Assembly (NCBI GenBank): GCA_946886805.1
Contig: CAMPJM010000035.1
Coordinates: 1-14,864 of the forward strand
DNA from: an uncultured Flammeovirgaceae bacterium
Lineage (GTDB): Bacteria; Bacteroidota; Bacteroidia; Cytophagales; Cyclobacteriaceae
Direction of reading: 5' to 3'
DNA: 14,864 bases
Below the pieces are notes generated by a model, which was given only the letters and a program-made list of their open reading frames with translations, had not been told where the DNA came from and did no database searches. Positions 8,432 through 14,493 of this stretch are shown here, one piece after another. Position numbers and translations under genes: made by a program. The stretch's first letter is position 1; the number at the start of each line of letters is the position of its first letter.

Positions 8432-8516
8432 AACACCGAACCTTAAACTTTAAACTTTTGAACCTTCAATTCTGAACCTTCGACCTTGAACTTTAAACCT
8501 TGAACCTTGAACTCTT
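8432..8516. repeat. Tandem repeat B: degenerate heptamer array, 12 units
   Basis: The units start at 8432, 8439, 8446, 8453, 8461, 8468, 8475, 8482, 8489, 8496, 8503 and 8510. All are 7 bases except one of 8. The consensus is AACCTTG; ten of twelve units begin with AAC, the exceptions being AAT at 8468 and GAC at 8482. The array is noncoding and lies between the polyferredoxin and cellulose-synthase-like genes. Confidence 0.88.
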
Positions 8517-8521
8517 TTGCC

Positions 8522-8563
8522 AAAACCCAATACCTAAAACCCAATACCTAACTCCTAACCTCA
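8522..8563. repeat. Tandem repeat C: heptamers overlapping the polyferredoxin gene end
   Basis: AAAACCCAATACCT is repeated perfectly twice (8522-8535 and 8536-8549), again as pairs of heptamers, then AACTCCT (8550-8556) and AACCTCA (8557-8563) continue the period. The last two units lie inside the coding sequence and include the stop codon edge, so the final codons of the polyferredoxin (VEVRS) are written in repeat sequence. The array probably spread into, or trimmed, the gene end. Confidence 0.82.
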
Positions 8564-10104
8564 ACAGAATCATTCCCAATCATCAGAGGATTTTCATTTA
8601 TTCTGCCCTTCTCTGAAGCATTCTCAAGTTTCAGCACGCCCCTTGGGCAAACAGCAGAGCAAACACCACAACCTACACACGAAGCTCTTACCACATTCTG
8701 TCCTCGTTGAGCGTACCAACGGACATCAATTCCCATTTCACAATAGGTAGAACAATTTCCACAGGAGATGCACTGGCCACCGTTGGTCGTGATTCTAAAC
8801 CTGGATTTAAATCTCTGTACAATCCCAATATAAGCTGCTAATGGACATCCATATCTACACCACACCCTGTTGCCCATCAAGGGATAAAATCCAGTTCCAA
8901 TAACGCCAGCAAAAGCAGATCCTATAGCAAACCCGTATATGGAATGAAATACATTGGTAGCATTATTCAGCAAACCAAATTCCATAAAATAATTGACTAT
9001 AGTAACGCCCGTCATAACCACGGCCAGCACTAAAACACTGTGCACCATAATCCTTTCGACGTTCCAGGCTTTCAACGATTTGTCAGAAAGTTGCCTATAT
9101 GGATCGCCAGCCGTTTCAGCAAGGCCGCCGCAGCCACACACCCATGAGCAATACCACCGTTTGCCGTAAATATACGTCAATAGCGGCACTCCGATGATGA
9201 TCAGGATGATCCCCCAAATCAGCATAAAAAAACCAAGCGACCCGTTTGTGAGCATGCCTTCAATTCTATAGTCAAAAAAGAAGGTATAATCCAAGGGCCA
9301 GATATTTTTAAAGTCGTGCCAAGGTTTGTTCAACAGCACCAGGATTTCAGGAATTAAAAATGCGAATGATAGCTGAAAAAACATCACGGAAGCTGTCCTT
9401 AAAGTTTGGTATTTATTCCCCTTGTATTTTCTGAACATCCGGATGCCCATTACAAGAATCGCCAGCGTATAGATGATACCGTATAAAAACCATTGCCCGG
9501 CAGGATTGCCCGACAATGCCAGGCTGATTGGATCTACAATTAATGTGAGATTGGTCAGATATTCCGGAAACCAATACAAAATTATGAATAAAAGGATTAG
9601 ATACGATCCTGTGACTATTCCTACCACACCCTTCGATTTCATAGAGGAATGGAAGACACCATTATTTTTAATTCCGGCAGGTTCCTTGCGATGCATTGGA
9701 AATATGTACAACAAGCTGCCGAAAACGGCAATCCCTATTGTAGACAGTAAAAGAAGACCTTTATTTTCGGGAATCCAGCCTATGCTCGAGGCTTTGGTGA
9801 TAGAGAAACTATAGTCATCCCAAATAATCTCATCGTCCCTCCCTTCGGCTTTTAGCTTATCATTATAATCATCAAGAAATTGCTTAAGATCACCTATAAA
9901 AGCAAAATTTGACGTATACTCCTTCCCCTCCATGGGGGCTAGCTGCGTAGAAATCACTTCCAAATGCTCCTGCTTCACAGCCCCTTTCAGGGCAGCCTTT
10001 GTCAACTGATAAGTTCCTAAAAAAGGAATGATAGTGAATACAACCAAGCCTATGAGCAGAAGAAAAAGTCCGGTTTTTTGGAGTAAATTTATATTGGCGT
10101 TCAT
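8548..10104 (-). CDS. Membrane polyferredoxin (NapH/NosR-like 4Fe-4S electron-transfer protein)
   Basis: This 518-residue protein has about eight membrane spans (roughly 12-35, 115-135, 160-182, 203-222, 235-257, 290-312, 352-372 and 390-408) and an iron-sulfur C-terminal half. Two NosR/NapH-type cysteine motifs flank the last spans: CSWVCGC (Cys319, 323, 325; no CP as in the classical CxxxCP) and CRYGCP (Cys416, 420). Then come two ferredoxin 4Fe-4S sites, CISCGNCSTYC (445, 448, 451, 455) and CVGCGVCSAVCP (476, 479, 482, 486). Such proteins pass electrons between the quinone pool, soluble donors and an enzyme across the membrane. The loop 36-110 after the first span is a small domain without the FMN-binding threonine motif of NosR that I could recognise. 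The gene is 15 bp downstream of the FAD oxidoreductase, which could reduce it with NAD(P)H (inference). Its end runs into heptameric repeats. Confidence 0.88.
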   Translation of the reverse strand: MNANINLLQKTGLFLLLIGLVVFTIIPFLGTYQLTKAALKGAVKQEHLEVISTQLAPMEGKEYTSNFAFIGDLKQFLDDYNDKLKAEGRDDEIIWDDYSFSITKASSIGWIPENKGLLLLSTIGIAVFGSLLYIFPMHRKEPAGIKNNGVFHSSMKSKGVVGIVTGSYLILLFIILYWFPEYLTNLTLIVDPISLALSGNPAGQWFLYGIIYTLAILVMGIRMFRKYKGNKYQTLRTASVMFFQLSFAFLIPEILVLLNKPWHDFKNIWPLDYTFFFDYRIEGMLTNGSLGFFMLIWGIILIIIGVPLLTYIYGKRWYCSWVCGCGGLAETAGDPYRQLSDKSLKAWNVERIMVHSVLVLAVVMTGVTIVNYFMEFGLLNNATNVFHSIYGFAIGSAFAGVIGTGFYPLMGNRVWCRYGCPLAAYIGIVQRFKSRFRITTNGGQCISCGNCSTYCEMGIDVRWYAQRGQNVVRASCVGCGVCSAVCPRGVLKLENASEKGRINENPLMIGNDSVEVRS

Positions 10105-10119
10105 ATAAAATTTCGTCTA

Positions 10120-11487
10120 TTATTTTACTGACAGCTTGTTATTTGTAAACATCGCTTTGAACCAAGGCGTTTTTTCAACATGTATATTTTCATTAAACTG
10201 AGCATTAAAAGCAGCGATTATTGGCTGATGAAACGTATCATAAAACTCAGAATCAAAATTTGCCTTGGGTAATTTCATCATCACTTCCTGAATGGTCCAT
10301 TTATCTTTTAAGGCTTTGTCAAAGAAATGGTGCCTTAAACGCATACCCAAAGAATTAACACCAATAAGTTGGTTCGAATTCTTTTTAAACAACATTCTAA
10401 GGCAAATTTTTCCGTCGGGGTGCTCCCAATAAAATGAAGCTGAATCTTCTCCCCATTTATTGGGCACGAAGCCATAAGTTTGATATTCGATATCGAAAAA
10501 TTTCGCAGAATTAAACCATGGTCCGGGATTATAAGCAACGGGCCTTTTCGTTAAGGTATGGGCAAGCGTTTCACCATGCATGCGGCCAGTGTACCAAACC
10601 TGTTCAATTAGTTTTCTTTCGGCGGCAGGAGCTTTTCTGAATTGAGCACAATCTCCTATAGCATAAACATCTTTAATAGAAGTAGCAAAGTATTGGTCCA
10701 CTAAAACTCCTAATTCTGTTCCCAAAGGGGAATTCTTAAGAAAAGCAATATTAGGATTTACGCCAGCCGTTAGACCTACAAACTGGCAGCTTATCGTTTC
10801 CCCATCAATAGTCTTTATAGCACTGACTCTCCCATTTCCATCATCTTCAATTTCCTTTAACTCCTGCCCTAACCGTAAATCGATGTGGTGTTCTTGGATG
10901 TGCCTGTTGATCATTTCCGATTCTTCTTTTGGAAGAATGTTATCCCAAAAGCTTGATTCCCGGACCAGAAAAGTGACTTCAATGTTTCTGCTTCTCAGCA
11001 TCTCGGCCATTTCTATTCCTATCAGCCCACCTCCTACTACCACTCCCCTTTTTATGTTCAAAGTTTCCTTTTCCATTGATTCCAGATCCTGAAGCGAATA
11101 CAAACCCTGCACGCCCTTTAACTCCTGGCCCGGCCAATCGAATTTATTTGGCTTAGAGCCTGTGGCGATGACAAGAATGTCATATTCTACCGCTTCTGAC
11201 GTTTGCAATTGCAGCTTCTTAGATTGAAAATCGATGTTTGTTACCCAATCTTGAATAAGATCGATCCGGTTTTTTGCCCAAAACCTGTCTTCATAAGGCT
11301 TGGTATGCTCGTACTTCATGTGCCCCATATAAATGTACATGAGGGCGGTTCGTGAAAAAAAGTGCTTTGATTCTCCTGAAATGATAAGAATATTGGCAGA
11401 AGGGTCATTTTTTCTAATATGCCTGGCGCAGGTTACTCCGGCTATTCCGTTGCCAACAATGACTATCTTTCTACCCTTATCGCTCAT
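10120..11487 (-). CDS. FAD/NAD(P)-dependent oxidoreductase (NirB N-domain / ferredoxin-reductase-like)
   Basis: This 455-residue soluble protein has two Rossmann folds. The FAD site is GNGIAG (residues 12-17) with ATGS at 108-111, the NAD(P) site is GGGLIG at 152-157, and the second FAD contact is DVYAIGDCAQ at 273-282. This is the class-I pyridine-nucleotide-disulfide oxidoreductase fold seen in rubredoxin/ferredoxin reductases and the N-terminal part of nitrite reductase NirB. No redox-active CxxxxC pair follows the first FAD motif, so it is not a disulfide reductase. The C-terminal region from about 325 to 455 is an extra domain I do not recognise (it includes LFKKNSNQLIGVNSLGMRLRHH). The gene sits 15 bp upstream of the polyferredoxin; a plausible role is NAD(P)H-dependent reduction of that membrane protein. 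The 70-bp gap before it holds a 14-bp palindrome, so an extra control point is possible. Confidence 0.88.
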   Translation of the reverse strand: MSDKGRKIVIVGNGIAGVTCARHIRKNDPSANILIISGESKHFFSRTALMYIYMGHMKYEHTKPYEDRFWAKNRIDLIQDWVTNIDFQSKKLQLQTSEAVEYDILVIATGSKPNKFDWPGQELKGVQGLYSLQDLESMEKETLNIKRGVVVGGGLIGIEMAEMLRSRNIEVTFLVRESSFWDNILPKEESEMINRHIQEHHIDLRLGQELKEIEDDGNGRVSAIKTIDGETISCQFVGLTAGVNPNIAFLKNSPLGTELGVLVDQYFATSIKDVYAIGDCAQFRKAPAAERKLIEQVWYTGRMHGETLAHTLTKRPVAYNPGPWFNSAKFFDIEYQTYGFVPNKWGEDSASFYWEHPDGKICLRMLFKKNSNQLIGVNSLGMRLRHHFFDKALKDKWTIQEVMMKLPKANFDSEFYDTFHQPIIAAFNAQFNENIHVEKTPWFKAMFTNNKLSVK

Positions 11488-11517
11488 TTATATTATTTGA
11501 TTTTGATCCGGATTTGA

Positions 11518-11531
11518 AGCTTAATTAAGCT
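11518..11531. promoter_or_regulatory. Perfect 14-bp palindrome upstream of the oxidoreductase gene
   Basis: AGCTTAATTAAGCT is a perfect palindrome 30 bp before the oxidoreductase start codon, in the 70-bp gap after the DUF2064 gene. A second short dyad, ATCCGGAT, is at 11506-11513, and a weak hairpin AAATAC/GTATTT (11543-11558) touches the DUF2064 stop codon. An operator or an RNA processing site is possible; there is no T tract to support a terminator. Confidence 0.35.
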
Positions 11532-11557
11532 GCGATGTTCACAAATACTTTGGTATT

Positions 11558-12172
11558 TCATCTAAAACTATCGAGATAAGAAGGAGCACCTTTCAGGTCC
11601 TCCAGGTCGTCAATATCAGAAAGCACTTTTAATGTTGCATACTGTAAAGCACTAGATTCGATTTTATCGATAGTTGTGTTGTATACGCTATTTGTGCTCC
11701 ATTGGATATCTGCAAAAATCTCAGGATGACAATTTTTCATTCCAATGAGGTAATACCCTCCATCTTTTGCCGGTCCAATCACCAATTCATTGCCTTCCAA
11801 GTCAGAAAAAGCTTGATTCAGATGTTCAACACTCAATTCAGCACAATCAGAACCTATAATTATTTTCTTATTATAACCTTCTTTAGCAGCCCAATCAAAA
11901 GCTGCAGCCATCCTATCTCCTAACGTTTTTCCGTTCTGAATAAGAAACTGATGTTTTGCAGGGATCTGATTTGAAGTAGGTGCCTCTTCGCTATAAAAAA
12001 AGTATACTTTTACCCGTGCAGTCAATTTTTCGACCTCCTTTATAGTATGATTCACCAACTTTTTATAAACTTCTAATGCCTTCTTCTCTCCAATGCTTTT
12101 TCCAAGCCTCGTCTTCACCTTTCCTTCAATAAAAGGTTTTAAAAAAATCATAAGGATATCCTGATTCTTCAT
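11558..12172 (-). CDS. DUF2064 / TIGR04282-type glycosyltransferase (nucleotidyltransferase-like fold)
   Basis: This 204-residue soluble protein has the family signatures in order: GKVKTRLGKSIG (residues 17-28, the nucleotide-binding loop), TLGDRMAAAF (83-92), IIGSDCAEL (105-113), GPAKDGGYYLIG (133-144) and SDIDDLEDL (185-193). The family is named after members beside arsM/arsS in arsenosugar clusters, where they are proposed sugar transferases. No methyltransferase or radical-SAM ArsS gene is in this window, so an arsenic role is not supported by context. It is the first gene of the operon that continues with a redox pair and three membrane-linked glycosyltransferases, pointing to a general glycan pathway. 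The start ATG at 12172 is 20 bases after a perfect TAnnTTTG -7 motif. There is no membrane segment. Confidence 0.9.
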   Translation of the reverse strand: MKNQDILMIFLKPFIEGKVKTRLGKSIGEKKALEVYKKLVNHTIKEVEKLTARVKVYFFYSEEAPTSNQIPAKHQFLIQNGKTLGDRMAAAFDWAAKEGYNKKIIIGSDCAELSVEHLNQAFSDLEGNELVIGPAKDGGYYLIGMKNCHPEIFADIQWSTNSVYNTTIDKIESSALQYATLKVLSDIDDLEDLKGAPSYLDSFR

Positions 12173-12191
12173 AATATCTATCTCTTTTACG

Positions 12192-12199
12192 CAAACATA
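12192..12199 (-). promoter_or_regulatory. -7 promoter element of the redox-glycosyltransferase operon
   Basis: On the minus strand the bases read TATGTTTG, a perfect match to the Bacteroidota -7 consensus TAnnTTTG. The expected -33 TTG is only approximated by TTC with a 20-base spacer. Transcription would begin about 13-15 nt before the DUF2064 start codon, giving a very short leader with no Shine-Dalgarno sequence, as is common in this phylum. Confidence 0.5.
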
Positions 12200-12263
12200 G
12201 CCTCAACTTCCATTATCAGGAACCATTTTTAAATAACCACACCGGAATTGCTCATTAATCGAT

Positions 12264-12453
12264 TGTATCTATTTAAACCCTTGTGTGAAATGAGTTTTAT
12301 ACTTAAAAATCGTGGAAAATTAGGATTGTATATAACCTCACCCCCGAAATTCTTCGAGGCAAGCTCTTGCCCTCTCCTGAAGAGAGAGGGTTTAAATCGT
12401 CTAATTTTCAACGATTTTATCATTTTGTTCACACAACAGCTTATTTAGTTACA
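12264..12453. mobile_element. Putative MITE-like palindromic element, about 190 bp
   Basis: The two arms are inverted copies that begin TGTA and end TACA. The inner arms, 12306-12323 and 12401-12418, pair at 17 of 18 bases (AAAATCGTGGAAAATTAG on the left). Further out, TTGTGTGAA (12281-12289) pairs perfectly with TTCACACAA (12428-12436), and the outermost 15-20 bases are similar with gaps. The centre carries two hairpins listed separately. Short open frames through it on both strands are by-products of the palindrome. No clear target-site duplication is visible and no transposase is nearby, so a non-autonomous element or intergenic palindromic repeat is the best reading. It lies between the LacI regulator and the operon promoter. 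Confidence 0.65.
12358..12390. repeat. Double hairpin at the core of the palindromic element
   Basis: GGCAAG, a 2-base loop and CTTGCC occupy 12358-12371. They overlap by two bases with CCCTCTC, a 7-base loop and GAGAGGG at 12370-12390. The two stems are mutually exclusive at their junction. On the plus strand the second is followed by TTTAAAT and on neither strand by a strong T run, so it is a weak candidate for termination of the LacI transcript. Confidence 0.6.
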
Positions 12454-12557
12454 GAAGGACAAACTACCCTCTTATTTATTGTAGAGTGAGATTTTAATGT
12501 TTACCACTAACTCCATTTTATCTGGAAACGATTTTCTTTCTTGTAAAAAACAAACAA

Positions 12558-13667
12558 TCAGGAGGCGGAAGCCTTCTTGAAAGCTTTTTCCATACCCTTG
12601 CTATTTAAAGTAAACTCAGGATTTTCTTTTGATACTTCCATCGTACCTCCTTTTAGGGAAGATTGCCTCACAATTAGCTCAGGCATTAAAACGGTTTTAC
12701 GGGGGGTGCTAATAGATCTTGATTTTATTTGGTCAAAAAATATTTTCGCCGCTATTTTTCCCATAGAAAAGCTAAGCTGATCTACAGTGGTAATAGATGG
12801 GTCAGTATAAGGCGTAAAAGGTTCATTACTAAAACCTGCCAAAGCTATTTGCTCCGGAATTTTGATCTTGTTCTCCTTCAGCAATTGCATGGCACCCATA
12901 GCACCATAATCAGAAGCAGAAAATACCGCATCAGGTCTTTCCGGAAGGTCCAGAAGCTTTTGCATACTTGCCCTTCCATCTTCTAGCTGAAGGTTGCTTT
13001 CAATTACTATATCTTTGTCAAATGCCAGGTTATAATCCGACAGGGCATCCATATAACCCCGAAGCCTGTTTTTATAAATGCTGATTTTCTTGGGCTTGGT
13101 AAGATAGGCGATTCTTTTACACCCTTGTTTTATAAGATGTTCAACAACCATATAAGCCCCCTGGTAGTCGTCAATCATCACTTGATTTACATTCAAATCA
13201 TCACTTATATTGTCAAACAAAACGAGTGGGATTCCCCGCTGTGTAACCTTTTTAAAGTGACTCAAATCTTCAGAATTTTTACCAATTGAGGCTAAAATAC
13301 CGTCTACCCTGGCACTTAACAATGCTTCAATTGTTTTTACCTCCTTTTCATAGCTATCCGAAGATTGGCATATAATTACCTTGAAATTTAGATCGTTTGC
13401 AATCTGTTCTATTCCTTTAATAATGGATGCAAAAAAGTTTCTATCAACGGTAGGAACAATTACGCCTATTATTTCGCTCTTCCCATTCCGCAATGCGGCT
13501 GCTATGTTGTTTGGTTGGTAATTAAGTTCCAGTGCAGCTTTTTGAACAATTTTCTTTGTTGCATCACTTATCCTCGGACTGTTGTTTAAAGCCCGGGATA
13601 CAGTTGAAGCTGTAACATTTAGTTTTTTTGCTATATCATGTATGGTGGTTTTTCCCATTTTTGACAT
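12558..13667 (-). CDS. LacI-family transcriptional regulator
   Basis: This is a 369-residue regulator. The N-terminal helix-turn-helix is TTIHDIAKKLNVTASTVSRALNN (residues 7-29), followed by the minor-groove hinge helix PNNIAAALR (52-60). A periplasmic-binding-protein-like sensor domain then runs from about 65 to 335 (IIGVIVPTVDRNFFASII, SASDYGAMGAMQLL, IALAGFSNEP, SITTVDQ). The last 30 or so residues form a lysine-rich tail after the domain end that is longer than usual. The start at 13667 gives MSKMGKTT; the internal ATG at 13658 (Met4) is equally possible and closer to the usual LacI start. Regulators of this family in Bacteroidota usually control sugar uptake and use, but no such genes are adjacent here and no convincing operator was found. 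Between it and the next downstream gene lies the palindromic element, so it is probably transcribed alone. Confidence 0.93.
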   Translation of the reverse strand: MSKMGKTTIHDIAKKLNVTASTVSRALNNSPRISDATKKIVQKAALELNYQPNNIAAALRNGKSEIIGVIVPTVDRNFFASIIKGIEQIANDLNFKVIICQSSDSYEKEVKTIEALLSARVDGILASIGKNSEDLSHFKKVTQRGIPLVLFDNISDDLNVNQVMIDDYQGAYMVVEHLIKQGCKRIAYLTKPKKISIYKNRLRGYMDALSDYNLAFDKDIVIESNLQLEDGRASMQKLLDLPERPDAVFSASDYGAMGAMQLLKENKIKIPEQIALAGFSNEPFTPYTDPSITTVDQLSFSMGKIAAKIFFDQIKSRSISTPRKTVLMPELIVRQSSLKGGTMEVSKENPEFTLNSKGMEKAFKKASAS

Positions 13668-13977
13668 CTCTTTGTGGTAATTGCCTTTTTTTAAACATCC
13701 AGTATCCTAAAAACTGATTAAAAATAAGACGCTTATTGTTAATATTAATAACCAGGATTCAAGTTTATATGATGTAAAGATTAAGCAGCTATAGGTATAT
13801 TATAATTTAAATTTATAAACCCTTAAATATACTTATTTAAAGTGGCTATTTTTAGCATCTCTGCATTAATTATCAGAATTCAAATAATATATAACCTCTT
13901 TTGTTGAAAAAATCTAAAATACTTTTGAATGAACGGTAGTAATAAAAGGTACTCTAAAATATTATGCTCACAACCAA

Positions 13978-14006
13978 CGGGAATATAACGACGTTAAAAT
14001 ATCCCG
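13978..14006. repeat. Imperfect 29-bp palindrome next to the open-frame islet
   Basis: CGGGAATATAACG, one central base, then CGTTAAAATATCCCG form a hairpin with small bulges; the inner AACG-A-CGTT and outer CGGG/CCCG pairs are perfect. On the minus strand it begins immediately after the stop codon of the open frame at 14007-14168, as a terminator hairpin or an element end would. No T tract follows. Confidence 0.6.
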
Positions 14007-14168
14007 TCATTCCCCCCAAGGGATGCCTTCGGCGCGTAATTTACGAAGAGAAACGGAGTCAATATCCAAGACTAGCGAACCGAAATCCCTCATTTGAAGC
14101 AAAAATGGTCTTTCAAACTTCTGTATTTCATAGATAGGGGTTCCCCCATAGAAGCGATGCCATTTGCG
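14007..14168 (-). pseudogene. Possible gene remnant or coding-like repeat, no recognised family
   Basis: On the minus strand a frame of 53 codons is open from 14168 to a TGA at 14007-14009. It follows an in-frame TAG at 14169-14171 and has no start until an internal ATG at 14093, from which it would give a 28-residue peptide ending LRKLRAEGIPWGE. G+C is about 46% by hand count (74 of 162), clearly above the adjacent spacer. The composition (KWHRFYGG, PIYEIQKFERPFLLQ) looks protein-like. The base pattern at the stop-codon end, a CGTCATTCC-like start and an AAATCCCTC end in plus orientation, also resembles dispersed intergenic repeats of Bacteroidota. I do not recognise a family; it may be a fragment of a lost gene or insertion sequence, or a repeat. 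Confidence 0.3.
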
Positions 14169-14358
14169 CTAAGTACCTACCTTCATTCCTACATGAAATT
14201 CATTAGTTGAACTTGATTGACTTCTTAAAATATAGTTTATTCTACTGAATCCTTTTAGGCTAATTTGTCGTTCTTCAAGAAGCCATTCCTGAAGGCTAAA
14301 ATAAAAAAATAACGTATGAATATCCCAAACTTGTTTAGCTAATGACGCTCCTCTTTCC

Positions 14359-14366
14359 TAATTTTG
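14359..14366 (+). promoter_or_regulatory. -7-like promoter motif upstream of the export gene
   Basis: TAATTTTG matches the TAnnTTTG consensus on the plus strand. The nearest TTG upstream is 25 bases away, longer than the usual spacer, so the -33 partner is poor. If used, it gives an untranslated leader of about 120 nt before the ATG at 14494. Confidence 0.3.
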
Positions 14367-14493
14367 CATTTTTTAAATTCTCCTTTGTTGCAGTCTGTTT
14401 CAGGTAGCTCTTTTTGCTATTAATGATAGGAACAGGCACTAAAATTAATTTACTGGCTTAACAAGCAGCATTAAATTCCTTCTTTTTAAATTT

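Larger units (their letters stand above)
13668..14493. other. Long divergent spacer between the LacI regulator and the export gene
   Basis: This 826-bp AT-rich stretch carries no intact gene and no recognisable tRNA or rRNA. It must hold the promoters of both divergent genes. A palindrome-rich segment lies near the LacI side (TTAATATTAA at about 13739-13748). A GC-richer islet with a stray open frame and a hairpin is at 13978-14168, and a -7-like motif is at 14359-14366. The remainder shows only short dyads such as GGGG/CCCC around 14137-14147. Confidence 0.6.

Noticed and set aside
8386..8547. CRISPR array in the repeat-rich gap
   Set aside because: The repeats are directly tandem with a 7-bp period and have no unique spacers of 25-40 bases; there are no cas genes nearby.
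10335..10538. 67-codon minus-strand frame inside the oxidoreductase gene
   Set aside because: It lies wholly within the intact FAD/NAD(P) oxidoreductase frame as a shadow in another frame, with no independent support.
12229..12448. Overlapping small open frames of 66-67 codons on both strands
   Set aside because: Both run through the palindromic element, mirror each other because of its inverted arms, and show no domain, start signal or codon pattern of a gene.
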